From assembly GCA_035492455.1 (NCBI GenBank), contig DATJJE010000026.1, positions 62,001 through 126,000 of the forward strand: a DNA stretch of 64,000 nucleotides. The letters are read 5' to 3'. The DNA comes from Gp6-AA40 sp035492455 (lineage in GTDB: Bacteria; Acidobacteriota; Vicinamibacteria; Vicinamibacterales; UBA2999). The notes below the pieces were generated by a model. The model did no database searches. It saw only the letters and a list, made by a program, of their open reading frames with translations, and had not been told where the DNA came from. This document shows positions 45,949 through 54,218 of this stretch, one piece after another. The position numbers and the translations under genes are program-made. Numbering within the stretch: the stretch's first letter is position 1; the number at the start of each line of letters is the position of its first letter.

Positions 45949-47030
45949 TGCCAGGCGTCCTGCAGCGGCTTCTCACGCGCTCAGGCATCCTTCCGGTCCT
46001 TCGTTCCCGCTGGCGAGAGGACCTGGCCAACGCCAGCGAGAAGCTTGAAAAGCGAATCGACAAGCGCTTCGACGCGCTGACGCGCGACCTCGAGCGCCTC
46101 CGAACGGAGCTCGCCGAGCGCGCACCCGCTCAGGGATCCGACCTTGGCGCCGATGCCGTCGAGCGCATCGCCAGTCTCGACCGCGACGTCAGGATGTTGC
46201 GCGATACGCTGGCGCTCGACATCGAAGATCGACTGTCGAACGCAAACCGGGCGGCGGCGTTCGAGCCGTCGGTGGTTGCCGGTCACGTCCAGGCCGCCAT
46301 CGCCAACGCGGTCGTCGAGACGGATCCGAGCGTCCACATCGTCATCAAGGAGCTGTTGCCCGCGAACAGCTACCAGGCGCTGGTCGACGGCATTCCGCGT
46401 CCGGTCTTCTTTTCACAGAAGGACAACACGAAGCAGAACCTGCGGCTGGCCAACATCCATGTCGCGCCGGGCCGCACGATCGAGATGCTCACGTTCCTCG
46501 AGGAGACGCTGATTCCGCAGATCATGGTGCCGGCGCTGATGCACAAGTTCGCGCCGCACGTCCGCGACTTCTACGTCCGTGAATACGGTCACGAGCGCGG
46601 CCTCGCGCTCGCCGCCATTCCGCACGAGGCCACCGCAGGGCGCCTGATGCTGCGCCGCCCGGGATATCATCTCGACCCGCACCTCGATCCGAAGCGCGTC
46701 GTCGTGACGTGCCTGCTGTATTTCGCTCGCCCGGGAGACAGCGAAGGATTCGGTACAACGTTCTACCGGATGCACGGCACGCCGAACATCGATCGCACGA
46801 ATACGTTCTATCCGGAATCGCAAGGAGTGCGCTGCGAGCTCGTGAAGATGGTCCCCTTCAAGCCCAATTCCGCCGTCGCGTTCCTCAACTGGGGTGGCGC
46901 GCATGGCGCCGACATCCCGAAAGACGCGCCGAAAAACACCGAGCGCTATTCGTATCAGTTCTACGTCAGCCCGAATCCTGCCGCGCTTGCGGCAATCGTG
47001 GGCGAACCCGAATCGGCGGTCGCGGAATAA
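45948..47030 (+). CDS. 2OG-Fe(II) oxygenase-like protein with N-terminal coiled coil
   Basis: A 360-residue protein starting at GTG, overlapping the rpsT stop. Residues about 25-105 form a charged coiled coil (EKLEKRIDKRFDALTRDLERL). From about residue 120 the sequence is like prolyl-hydroxylase-type oxygenases: HLDPKRVVVTCLLYFAR has an HxD pair (about 255/257), and LNWGGAHGAD has a candidate distal His about 60 residues later. The usual Arg that binds 2-oxoglutarate is not certain. The substrate is unknown. No signal peptide is visible. Confidence 0.6.
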   Translation: MPGVLQRLLTRSGILPVLRSRWREDLANASEKLEKRIDKRFDALTRDLERLRTELAERAPAQGSDLGADAVERIASLDRDVRMLRDTLALDIEDRLSNANRAAAFEPSVVAGHVQAAIANAVVETDPSVHIVIKELLPANSYQALVDGIPRPVFFSQKDNTKQNLRLANIHVAPGRTIEMLTFLEETLIPQIMVPALMHKFAPHVRDFYVREYGHERGLALAAIPHEATAGRLMLRRPGYHLDPHLDPKRVVVTCLLYFARPGDSEGFGTTFYRMHGTPNIDRTNTFYPESQGVRCELVKMVPFKPNSAVAFLNWGGAHGADIPKDAPKNTERYSYQFYVSPNPAALAAIVGEPESAVAE

Positions 47031-47247
47031 CATCGCTGGCGGGCGGACGCCACGTGGCGAGGACGAGCACGCGCAGCTGATCTACGCGGTCGAGAGTGCT
47101 TAGCGCGTTCGTCGGCGGCGCGACGAGCATCACGAGTAGTGCGCCTCGGCATGGTCGTGCGACCAGAATGGCGACAGCGAATATCCTGCCCTCCTTTAGG
47201 CTTTGGGTGTAGTCTCACCCGCGAACTCTTTCAGATTGGAGGCGAAC

Positions 47248-48387
47248 GTGGGTGCTGGGACTAGACGTTCGACCGTTCTCATCGTCGTGGCTACGTTCGC
47301 GCTGGTGCTGGCGGGCATCAGGCAGACGCCGGTAGCCGCGCAGAGCAGCGACCAGAAGGTCGAAGAAGTTTTCAAGAACATCAAGGTACTCACCGGTCAG
47401 CGTGCGGACATGTTGAACCCGACGATGGTGCTTTTCGAAGCAGCGCTCGGCGTCGGCTGTCCGTATTGCCATGACAACGACGGGAACAAGCGCGAGCTCG
47501 ATACCAAGCCACAGAAGCTGATCGCGCGACAGATGATCGAGATGGTCAACACCGTCAACAAGACCACGTTCCGCGGCCAGGCGAAGGTCACGTGCTTCAC
47601 GTGCCACCAGGGACGCAACATTCCAATCGGCGTACCGAACGTCACGAACAACCCGCTGCCGCCGGCGCTTGGCGAAGACTACGTTGCCAGCCTGCCTCCC
47701 CCTCCACCCGTGCCAACGGTGACGCCCGCGCAGGTGATCGACAAGTACGTCGCTGCACTCGGGGGAGCCGCCGCGGTGCAGAAGGTCGCGACGCTCGACG
47801 CGGTGGGCACCGTGACGCAGCGGCGGCCGGGCCGCGACTTCCCGTCGCAGCAGATCGAGATCTTCTCGAAGGCTCCCGGATCGGGTCTGACGGTGACGCG
47901 CGCCGGCCAGGCGGATAACCTGCTCGCCTACGGCGCGACGACGGGATGGGCTCGAGCCGGCAATACGGCGCCGCGCGATCTGCGCAAGGCCGAAGCCGAT
48001 GGCGCAATGCTCGAGGATCCCTTCAACCTTCCGGCGCATCTGAAAGACATGCTGCTCGAGGCGAAGCTGGATCGTCCGCGCGTCATCCGCGGCCACGAGG
48101 ATTACGTCGTCACGGGAAAGACGCGGAACCTGCCGAAAGTGGACGCCTACTTCAACGAGAACACGGGCATGCTCGAGCGGCTCGTCTACTTCAACGACTC
48201 GCTGTACGGCCAGTATCCGACGCAGATCGACTATCGCGACTTCCGCGATGTCGGCGGACGCAAGGTCCCGTTCGCATGGGTGATCTCGCAGACGCGGAAC
48301 CGCGAATACACGTATGCGATGCAGGACGTGAAGGCGGCGGCTATCGAGGACGCGAAGTTCGCGAAGCCATCCGCGAGCTCGCGGTAG
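47248..48387 (+). CDS. Exported two-haem cytochrome c, reaction-centre cytochrome-like
   Basis: A 379-residue protein from GTG 47248, with GGAGG 6 bases upstream; the frame opens earlier but without a ribosome site. The signal peptide is cleaved near VAA-Q. Two c-type haem sites, CPYCHD and CFTCHQG, lie in the N-terminal 130 residues, in the arrangement of the photosynthetic reaction-centre cytochrome family, although this window shows no phototrophy gene and full reaction-centre subunits carry four. A Pro-rich linker leads to a C-terminal beta-rich domain (about 165-379) of unknown function, with outer-membrane lipoprotein-like features. Its 3' end overlaps holA by 47 bases. Confidence 0.8.
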   Translation: MGAGTRRSTVLIVVATFALVLAGIRQTPVAAQSSDQKVEEVFKNIKVLTGQRADMLNPTMVLFEAALGVGCPYCHDNDGNKRELDTKPQKLIARQMIEMVNTVNKTTFRGQAKVTCFTCHQGRNIPIGVPNVTNNPLPPALGEDYVASLPPPPPVPTVTPAQVIDKYVAALGGAAAVQKVATLDAVGTVTQRRPGRDFPSQQIEIFSKAPGSGLTVTRAGQADNLLAYGATTGWARAGNTAPRDLRKAEADGAMLEDPFNLPAHLKDMLLEAKLDRPRVIRGHEDYVVTGKTRNLPKVDAYFNENTGMLERLVYFNDSLYGQYPTQIDYRDFRDVGGRKVPFAWVISQTRNREYTYAMQDVKAAAIEDAKFAKPSASSR

Positions 48388-49294
48388 AACACAGCTCGAC
48401 GACGAGGCGCTCGAGAAGCACCTTCGGATCGCCGCCGGAGGACTTGATCGCCTCGTCGGTTCTGAACACGGCGTCGATCGCGTCTTTCAGCCGCGCGCGC
48501 GGCATCTTCTCGGCCACCCAGCGCAGCTGCCCCATCAGGAAGAACGGCTGCGCGCCACCGTCGAGCGCGAGCGTCAGCTCGCGCAGCGCTGCCGCAGCAT
48601 CGTTCTGCTCGATGGCGTTGGCAATTCCGAAATTCGTTGCTTCGGCGGTCGCGGCCACGACCTGCCGCACATCGTCAGCGCTAATCCTCGATTGCCCCAG
48701 CGCATAGAGCGCCACCCGCTCCAGGCCGCTGCGCAGGCGGACGATGTCGATGCCGGCACGTTCGACGAGCGTGCGCACCGCGGCGGTATCGAGTGGAATC
48801 TTGTCCCGCTCGGCGCGTGCCTTTACCCAACGCTCCGCATCCGCAGCGTCGGCGATCGTACCGCAATCGACGACCTGTGCCTCCTTCAGCAGCAGCTTGA
48901 CCAGGCGGCGCCGCTGATCGAGCGGACCGCAAACGAACACGATGGTGGCATGGGCTGGAGGATTCTTGACGAAAGCCTCGAGACGTTCCTGTTCCGCATC
49001 CGCCGCCTTTCCTTCGCGCTTCGGAATCAACAGGCGTTCGGCATCGAAGACGATGACGATACGCCGAGGCGCCATCATCGGCAGCGTGGCGGCGGCGTCG
49101 AACAGATCATCGGCCCTGATCTCGCCGCCAAACAACCGATCGACGCTGAACGCCCGCAGCCCTTCGTCGACCATCTCGGCGAATTCGGTCGCAACCGCTG
49201 ATTTTTCGCTGTCGTCGTCACCGATGAGGATGTAGAGCGGACCTGTATCGCCGGCGGCAATCTGCTTTTTGAGAGCTTGCCTACTAACCGGCAT
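48341..49294 (-). CDS. holA: DNA polymerase III subunit delta
   Basis: A 317-residue HolA, the clamp-loader subunit that opens the beta clamp. It begins LKKQIAAGDTGPLYILIGDD, has MMAPRRIVIVFDAERLL and the helical C-terminal collar region ISADDVRQVVAATAEATNFGI, and LMGQLRWVAEKMPRARLKDAI. The length is normal. The ATG at 49292-49294 is 7 bases after an AACCACGAAGG element. The last residues are a Ser/Arg tail that is antisense to the cytochrome gene. lptE precedes it, as in many bacteria. Confidence 0.9.
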   Translation of the reverse strand: MPVSRQALKKQIAAGDTGPLYILIGDDDSEKSAVATEFAEMVDEGLRAFSVDRLFGGEIRADDLFDAAATLPMMAPRRIVIVFDAERLLIPKREGKAADAEQERLEAFVKNPPAHATIVFVCGPLDQRRRLVKLLLKEAQVVDCGTIADAADAERWVKARAERDKIPLDTAAVRTLVERAGIDIVRLRSGLERVALYALGQSRISADDVRQVVAATAEATNFGIANAIEQNDAAAALRELTLALDGGAQPFFLMGQLRWVAEKMPRARLKDAIDAVFRTDEAIKSSGGDPKVLLERLVVELCSTASSRMASRTSRPR

Positions 49295-49301
49295 GATCTT
49301 T

Positions 49302-49337
49302 AACCACGAAGGTCACGATGGGCGCGAAGCACACGAG
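49302..49337 (-). repeat. AACCACGAAGG element between lptE and holA
   Basis: AACCACGAAGGTCACGATG (plus strand 49302-49320) followed by GGCGCGAAGCACACGAG. On the gene strand it reads CGTGACCTTCGTGGTT ending 7 bases before the holA ATG. Only one arm is present. Confidence 0.7.
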
Positions 49338-49338
49338 T

Positions 49339-49884
49339 TCAAAACGCCTCAACGATGGCCGTGACAACCGTGCGCGCCACGTCGGTGGAGATGCGGTCGA
49401 ACGCGCTGCGCTGCTGATCCGCGAAGTTCGACAGATCGCCGGATGATGCGGTGGTCGTCGTCAGATCGTACTCGCCGGTGAACGACAGCGCGTCGTTCGC
49501 CCAGAGCGACTTATTGACGCGGGCGTCGACGAAATCCACCTTCATCGTCAGCACGAACTGGTAGCGGGACGCCAGCTGGGTGTTGGTCAAACCAACGGGC
49601 GACAGCGTGATGGACGTGATCTCGGCGTTCAGAACCGCGTCGGCGCCGCCGGCATCGGGCACGACCCGGTATTTGCCGCGGCCGATGAACTCGTTGCGAA
49701 TCTTCTCCGTCAGAATCTGCTCGACGTCGAAGAACGTCGTCCGGTTCATCAGCTGCGGGATGGCGACGACGCGGATGTCGGTCGGCAGGAACGAGCCGCG
49801 GCCGGCAAGCGCGTAGCCGCAGGCGCCCGACACTCCCGCGCACGCGAGTGTCATGATCAACAGAACCCTCTGCACCACCTGCAC
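49339..49884 (-). CDS. lptE: LPS-assembly lipoprotein LptE
   Basis: A 181-residue lipoprotein that plugs the LptD barrel in LPS export. The signal peptide ends in a lipobox-like GVSGAC-GYALAG (Cys22). The mature part has the conserved SFLPTDIRVVAIPQLMN and NRTTFFDVEQILTEKIRNEF, then a long beta strand pair and a C-terminal helix with AFDRISTDVARTVV. The start is GTG at 49882-49884 and the first codons (MQVVQRV) are themselves part of a microrepeat. It follows leuS by 18 bases, a common lptE neighbour. Confidence 0.88.
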   Translation of the reverse strand: MQVVQRVLLIMTLACAGVSGACGYALAGRGSFLPTDIRVVAIPQLMNRTTFFDVEQILTEKIRNEFIGRGKYRVVPDAGGADAVLNAEITSITLSPVGLTNTQLASRYQFVLTMKVDFVDARVNKSLWANDALSFTGEYDLTTTTASSGDLSNFADQQRSAFDRISTDVARTVVTAIVEAF

Positions 49885-49912
49885 CTACCCAACCATCTGA
49901 ACCTACACGACC
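49864..49912 (-). repeat. GGTGCAG microrepeat at the start of lptE
   Basis: On the gene strand the words AGGTTCAG, ATGGTTGG, GTAGGTGCAG and GTGGTGCAG follow one another from the end of leuS into lptE codons 1-7. Confidence 0.5.
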
Positions 49913-52392
49913 AGTGAAACGAGCCGTCCCTTTGCGATGACGACCTTCTTCACCTGCTTGCCGGCGAGATGCGCCAGCACCGCCGGGTCGGCGAGCGCCA
50001 TCTGCTCGAGCTCCTTCTCCGAAGCCTCCGCCGGAACCGTCAACCGGCTTCGCACCTTGCCATTCACCTGTACCGGCACGACGATCGCCTCGGCTTTGGC
50101 GACTTCGGCGTCGAACTCCGGCCAGGTCGCCTTGTTCAACCCCTCGGCATGGCCGAGCATTTCCCACAGCTCTTCACACATGTGCGGCGCAAACGGCGAG
50201 AGCATTCGCACGAGTGCCTCGATCGCCTCGCGCACCACGGCTACTGGCTGGGGCCGCGTGCTATCGGCATCGCCGAAGGCGTACAACTCGTTGACGAGCT
50301 CCATCATCGAGGAGACGGCGGTGTTCAGCTGCTGCCGCTGCTCGATGTCGGCGGTCACGCGGCGAATCGTGTCGTGCGTCTTGCGCCGAATCGCACGTTC
50401 CTCAGCCGCAAGCTGGCCGGGATCCGGGATCCCGGCTGCGGGATGCGATTTGATTGCCGGGAGCCACTGATCAACGAGCCGCCAGACGCGCGCCAGGAAG
50501 CTGACAATGCCGCGCAGGCCGGCATCGGACCACTCGATCTGGTTTTCCGGCGGCGCGACGAAGATGACGTACAGGCGCAGCGCGTCGGCGCCGAACTTCT
50601 GCATCATCTCGTCCGGGTCGACGACATTCCCCTTCGACTTCGACATCACGGCGCCGTCCTTCAGCACCATGCCTTGCGTCAGGAGCTGGGTGAACGGCTC
50701 GCTGTGATCGACCATCCCCAGATCGCGGAACACGCGCGCGAAGAACCGCGAGTAGATCAAGTGAAGAATCGCATGCTCGATGCCGCCGCAGTAGAAGTCC
50801 ACCGGCAGCCAGTACTTGACCTTCGCCGGATCGAACGGCTGCCGGTCGTTGTGCGGATCCGCGAAGCGATAGAAGTACCAGGACGAGTCAACGAAGGTGT
50901 CCATGGTGTCGGTCTCGCGCCGCGCGGGCCCGCCACATTTCGGACACGTCACCTTGACGAAGTCCGGCACATGCGCGAGCGGCGAGTCGCCGCGTCCCGT
51001 AAACTCCGCGATCTTCGGCAGGACGACGGGCAATTGATCGTCGGGGACCGGTACGACGCCGTCTTTCTCGCAGTAGATCATCGGAATCGGTGTGCCCCAG
51101 TAGCGCTGTCGCGAAATCCCCCAGTCCTTCAACCGGTACTGCACAGTGCCTTCGCCGATACCGCGCTCCTTCGCGAACGCGGTCATCCGCTTCTGGGCGT
51201 CCTCAGAGGCGAGACCGGTGAAGTCACCTGAGTCGACCGTCCGGCCGTACGCATCCGCGGCCTGGGGCATCGTGTCGGCATTCGGCGCCGCGCCATTCTC
51301 GGGCACGATGACGATCTTGATCGGCAGGCGAAACTTTCGTGCGAACTCGAAGTCGCGCTGATCGTGCGCCGGCACGGCCATTACCGCACCCGTGCCGTAG
51401 TCGCCGAGCACGAAGTTCGCAATCCAGATCGGCACCGGCTGTTTCGTAAACGGATTGATCGCACGGAACCCGGTGTCGAATCCCTGCTTGTCGATCTCCC
51501 CGCTGATGCGTGCCGCCCGATCCTGCGTCCGGAATGTCTGCACCTGCTTCCGGAAGGCCGCCGGGTCCGTGGTCTTCTCGGCGAGCGTCGAGACCAGCGG
51601 ATGCTCGGGGCCGAGCAGGACGAACGTCGCGCCGTAAATCGTATCGATGCGCGTCGTAAAGACCTCGATGTCGGTAGATCCGTCCTCCATCGGGAACTTC
51701 ACGCGCGCGCCTTCGGACCGGCCGATCCAGTTCTGCTGCATCGTCAGCACCTGTTCGGGCCAGTGCTTCATCTCCACCGTCGCGTCGAGCAGTTCATCGG
51801 CGTACGCCGTGATGCGGAAGAACCATTGCTCCAACTCGCGGATTTCGACCGTCGTGCCACAGCGCCAGCAGCCGCCGTTGACGACCTGCTCGTTGGCGAG
51901 AACCGTTTGATCCTTCGGACACCAGTTCACCGACGAGCGCTTACGGTAGGCGAGGCCGCGCTCGAACATCCGGATGAACAGCCACTGGTTCCATTTGTAG
52001 TACTCGGGGTCACACGTGGCCAGCTCGCGCTCCCAGGCGTAGCTGATGCCGAGACGCTGCAGCTGCCCTTTCATGTGCGCGATGTTGGCGCGTGTCGACG
52101 CTTCCGGGTGCAGACCGCCTTTGATGGCCGCGTTCTCGGCAGGCAGACCGAACGCGTCCCAGCCAAATGGATGAAGCACGTGGTAGCCGCGCATCCGCTT
52201 GGTGCGCGCGAGCGCGTCACCAATGGTGTAGTTCCGAACGTGCCCCATGTGGGCGTGGCCTGAGGGATAGGCGAACATCTCGAGGCAGTAGAACTTAGGC
52301 TTCGAGGGATCCTCCGTTACCTCGAAAGCGCGGGTAGAGGCCCAGCGCTGCTGCCACTTCCGGTCCAGCTCTTGGGGACGGTATTCAGTCAT
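49903..52392 (-). CDS. leuS: Leucyl-tRNA synthetase
   Basis: An 829-residue class I synthetase. It has the HIGH motif region PSGHAHMGHVRNYTIGD, the zinc-type CPKCGGPA, an editing domain (about 220-420) with GTGAVMAVPAHDQRD, and KMSKS as VMSKSKGNVVDP. The tail VNELYAFGDAD and VQVNGKVRSRL are typical. An insert near residues 660-672 (SHPAAGIPDPG), before the conserved RRKTHDTIRRVTADI, coincides with a GGATCC palindromic repeat. A TATAAT box lies 11 bases before the ATG. Confidence 0.97.
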   Translation of the reverse strand: MTEYRPQELDRKWQQRWASTRAFEVTEDPSKPKFYCLEMFAYPSGHAHMGHVRNYTIGDALARTKRMRGYHVLHPFGWDAFGLPAENAAIKGGLHPEASTRANIAHMKGQLQRLGISYAWERELATCDPEYYKWNQWLFIRMFERGLAYRKRSSVNWCPKDQTVLANEQVVNGGCWRCGTTVEIRELEQWFFRITAYADELLDATVEMKHWPEQVLTMQQNWIGRSEGARVKFPMEDGSTDIEVFTTRIDTIYGATFVLLGPEHPLVSTLAEKTTDPAAFRKQVQTFRTQDRAARISGEIDKQGFDTGFRAINPFTKQPVPIWIANFVLGDYGTGAVMAVPAHDQRDFEFARKFRLPIKIVIVPENGAAPNADTMPQAADAYGRTVDSGDFTGLASEDAQKRMTAFAKERGIGEGTVQYRLKDWGISRQRYWGTPIPMIYCEKDGVVPVPDDQLPVVLPKIAEFTGRGDSPLAHVPDFVKVTCPKCGGPARRETDTMDTFVDSSWYFYRFADPHNDRQPFDPAKVKYWLPVDFYCGGIEHAILHLIYSRFFARVFRDLGMVDHSEPFTQLLTQGMVLKDGAVMSKSKGNVVDPDEMMQKFGADALRLYVIFVAPPENQIEWSDAGLRGIVSFLARVWRLVDQWLPAIKSHPAAGIPDPGQLAAEERAIRRKTHDTIRRVTADIEQRQQLNTAVSSMMELVNELYAFGDADSTRPQPVAVVREAIEALVRMLSPFAPHMCEELWEMLGHAEGLNKATWPEFDAEVAKAEAIVVPVQVNGKVRSRLTVPAEASEKELEQMALADPAVLAHLAGKQVKKVVIAKGRLVSLVV
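50417..50448 (-). repeat. GGATCC palindromic element inside leuS
   Basis: The 16-mer GGATCCGGGATCCCGG (50420-50435) is identical to that in the kinase gene at 37639. On the coding strand the element reads TCGCATCCCGCAGCC then GGGATCCCGGATCCCGG and gives SHPAAGIPDPG; the kinase copy gives SHHGSGIPDAG in the same frame. Confidence 0.75.
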
Positions 52393-52403
52393 CGAATCTT
52401 TCG

Positions 52404-52409
52404 ATTATA
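52404..52409 (-). promoter_or_regulatory. -10 box (TATAAT) of leuS
   Basis: On the minus strand a perfect TATAAT lies 11 bases before the leuS ATG, which leaves a leader of only a few bases. It overlaps the 3' end of the HDAC gene. Confidence 0.55.
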
Positions 52410-53430
52410 GCTGCCAGTACTTTCGCGCCTGAGGCAGCACCGCATCGACGGTCGCACGCCCTCGCCGCGCGTCAGACGCAGGAGCCGGCTTCAGCCGGCT
52501 TTCACGCTCATCGAGCACAGGAATGACGGCGCGGAGGCAACTCGCGAGACCGGCAAGGTCGTAGCCACCTTCCGTGATCGCTATGACGCGTCCCTCGGAA
52601 TGTTCGTTGGCGATCTCGCAGAGCGTGGAGGTCAGCCGCGCGAATCCATCAGCACTCAGGCGCATGCCGCCGAGCGGATCGTCCTCCAGCGCATCGAAGC
52701 CCGCCGAAATGAGAATCAGCTCCGGACGAAACTGCCGCAGCACGGGAAAGGCAATCGTCTCGTAGGCAAGCTCGTAATCGGCGTCGGTGCCGCCGGCATC
52801 CATCGGCAGGTTGATGGTGAAGCCGGCGCCTGGCCCGGTGCCCGCTTCGGTTGCCGCGCCTGTGCCCGGGTAATACGGATATTGGTGCGACGAGATGAAG
52901 AGCACCGACGGGTCGTCGTAAAAGCTCCACTGCGTGCCGTTGCCGTGATGCACGTCGTAATCAACGATCGCCACGCGCTGCACGCCTTTCGCGCGCGCAT
53001 GCGAGGCCGCCACCGCAACGTTGTTGAGCAGACAGAACCCCATCGCGCGGTTTCGCTCCGCGTGATGGCCGGGCGGCCGCACCATCGCAAGTGCGCGGCG
53101 GCCTGACGCCTCGAGCACCTGATCCACGCATCCAATCGCGGCGCCGGCTGCCAGCAACGCCACTTCGTAGGAGTCTGGCGATGTGAACGTATCCGCGTCG
53201 AGCGCAGTCGCGCGGCCGGAGGTCTCCGACAGCAGCGAGATGTACTCGCGATCGTGCACGCGCGCCACCTGCTGTTCGGTCGCTGCCTGCGGCTCGCGCA
53301 CGTCGCCGCCGTCCCGGCGGAACTCCGACGCGATCACCTGCATCACCTCGGCCCGTTCGAGCCGCTCGGGATGGCCTGGCGGCGTGAGGTGGTCGGCGAA
53401 TCGGTCCGACGTGAAGATTGTCAGGCTCAT
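52405..53430 (-). CDS. Histone deacetylase-family (acetoin-utilisation-type) deacetylase
   Basis: A 341-residue arginase/deacetylase-fold zinc enzyme. It has PPGHHAERNRAMGFCLLNNVA, the metal site VDYDVHHGNGTQWSFYDD, HQYPYYPGTG, and ISAGFDALEDDPLGGM, and ends near ITEGGYDLAGLASCLRAV. Bacterial members deacetylate proteins, polyamines or acetoin-related substrates; which is not clear. A 13-residue insert (RLKPAPASDARRG) before the last helix coincides with a GGCTTTAGCC-family palindrome. It overlaps the DUF374 gene stop by 4 bases. Confidence 0.9.
   Translation of the reverse strand: MSLTIFTSDRFADHLTPPGHPERLERAEVMQVIASEFRRDGGDVREPQAATEQQVARVHDREYISLLSETSGRATALDADTFTSPDSYEVALLAAGAAIGCVDQVLEASGRRALAMVRPPGHHAERNRAMGFCLLNNVAVAASHARAKGVQRVAIVDYDVHHGNGTQWSFYDDPSVLFISSHQYPYYPGTGAATEAGTGPGAGFTINLPMDAGGTDADYELAYETIAFPVLRQFRPELILISAGFDALEDDPLGGMRLSADGFARLTSTLCEIANEHSEGRVIAITEGGYDLAGLASCLRAVIPVLDERESRLKPAPASDARRGRATVDAVLPQARKYWQL
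52478..52503 (-). repeat. GGCTTTAGCC-family palindrome inside HDAC gene
   Basis: AGGAGCCGGCTTCAGCCGGC (52480-52499) contains two AGCCGGCT words. On the coding strand it reads GGCTGAAGCCGGCTCCTGCG, very like the deoB copy, but in another reading frame. Confidence 0.65.
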
Positions 53431-54125
53431 GGTTTTTGCGGACCAGACAAGGTCCGCACGGCAATCGAACTAGCGCGTTCCTCGAGGACGGTCAAACGAC
53501 GTTCCAATTCCTGCCGCGAGGATTCGAGCTGTTCGTCGCTGGCATCGGGGGCGACTTCGAGCGGCTCGCCGATGGCCAGCGCCACCGTGCTGAACGGTTT
53601 TGGAATCTGCGTCCGGTCCCAGCTCTTCATCGTCCAGTGAGATGACGCCTCGAGGTGAAACGGAAGCACGGGGTTGCCGGTTCGCTGCGCCAGCCAGATG
53701 GCGCCTGGCTGCGCCACACGCGCCGGGCCGCGCGGGCCGTCGAGCGTAAACCCCGTGGGCTTTCCATCTTCCATATCACGCACAAGCTGCAGCATCGCCT
53801 TCAACCCGCCGCGCGACGTCGACCCGCGCGCGGTCCCGAAACCGAAGCGCTCGATGATGCGCGCAATCCACTCACCATCGAAATTCTCGCTCGTGATGAC
53901 GACAATGCCCCGACGACGAAAGTAGTACGTAGCCGGCAGGATGCGGCCGTGCCAGAACGCCATCACGGGCTGACGGCCCGATGCGACGATGGCGTCGTAA
54001 TGCTCGAGTCCTTCGACGCGCCACCGCAGCGTCTGACCGAGCGCGTTGATAAGTGGATAGCCGAGCCCCGCGATCGTCGCAATCTGCGCGCGCTGCCAGA
54101 GAGAGCTCCGCCAATTCTCAGGCAT
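53427..54125 (-). CDS. DUF374 lysophospholipid acyltransferase family protein
   Basis: A 232-residue membrane-associated protein. It has VMAFWHGRILPATYYF with the acyltransferase-like H, ISENFDGEWIARIIERFGFGTARGSTSRGG, and TLDGPRGPARVAQPGAI, the DUF374 signature. The family is related to PlsC and LpxL acyltransferases, probably acting on a lipid or lipid A-like acceptor. The ATG at 54123-54125 is immediately preceded by a microrepeat element, so no ribosome site is present. It overlaps the HDAC start by 4 bases. Confidence 0.85.
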   Translation of the reverse strand: MPENWRSSLWQRAQIATIAGLGYPLINALGQTLRWRVEGLEHYDAIVASGRQPVMAFWHGRILPATYYFRRRGIVVITSENFDGEWIARIIERFGFGTARGSTSRGGLKAMLQLVRDMEDGKPTGFTLDGPRGPARVAQPGAIWLAQRTGNPVLPFHLEASSHWTMKSWDRTQIPKPFSTVALAIGEPLEVAPDASDEQLESSRQELERRLTVLEERASSIAVRTLSGPQKP

Positions 54126-54126
54126 T

Positions 54127-54218
54127 AACCACGAAGGTCACGAAATTCGCGAAGAACACGATCACATTTTGTACTGAGTAGTTCATGGTGATCTTCGAGT
54201 TCTTCGTGATCTTCGGTT
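54127..54218. repeat. AACCACGAAGG microrepeat dyad between ETF-QO and DUF374
   Basis: The left arm is AACCACGAAGGTCACGAAAT then TCGCGAAGAACACGATCAC; the centre is ATTTTGTACTGAGTAGTTCATG; the right arm, GTGATCTTCGAGTTCTTCG then TGATCTTCGGTT, is its imperfect complement. It fills the whole 92-base spacer, touching the DUF374 start codon at one end and the ETF-QO stop codon at the other. Confidence 0.8.
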
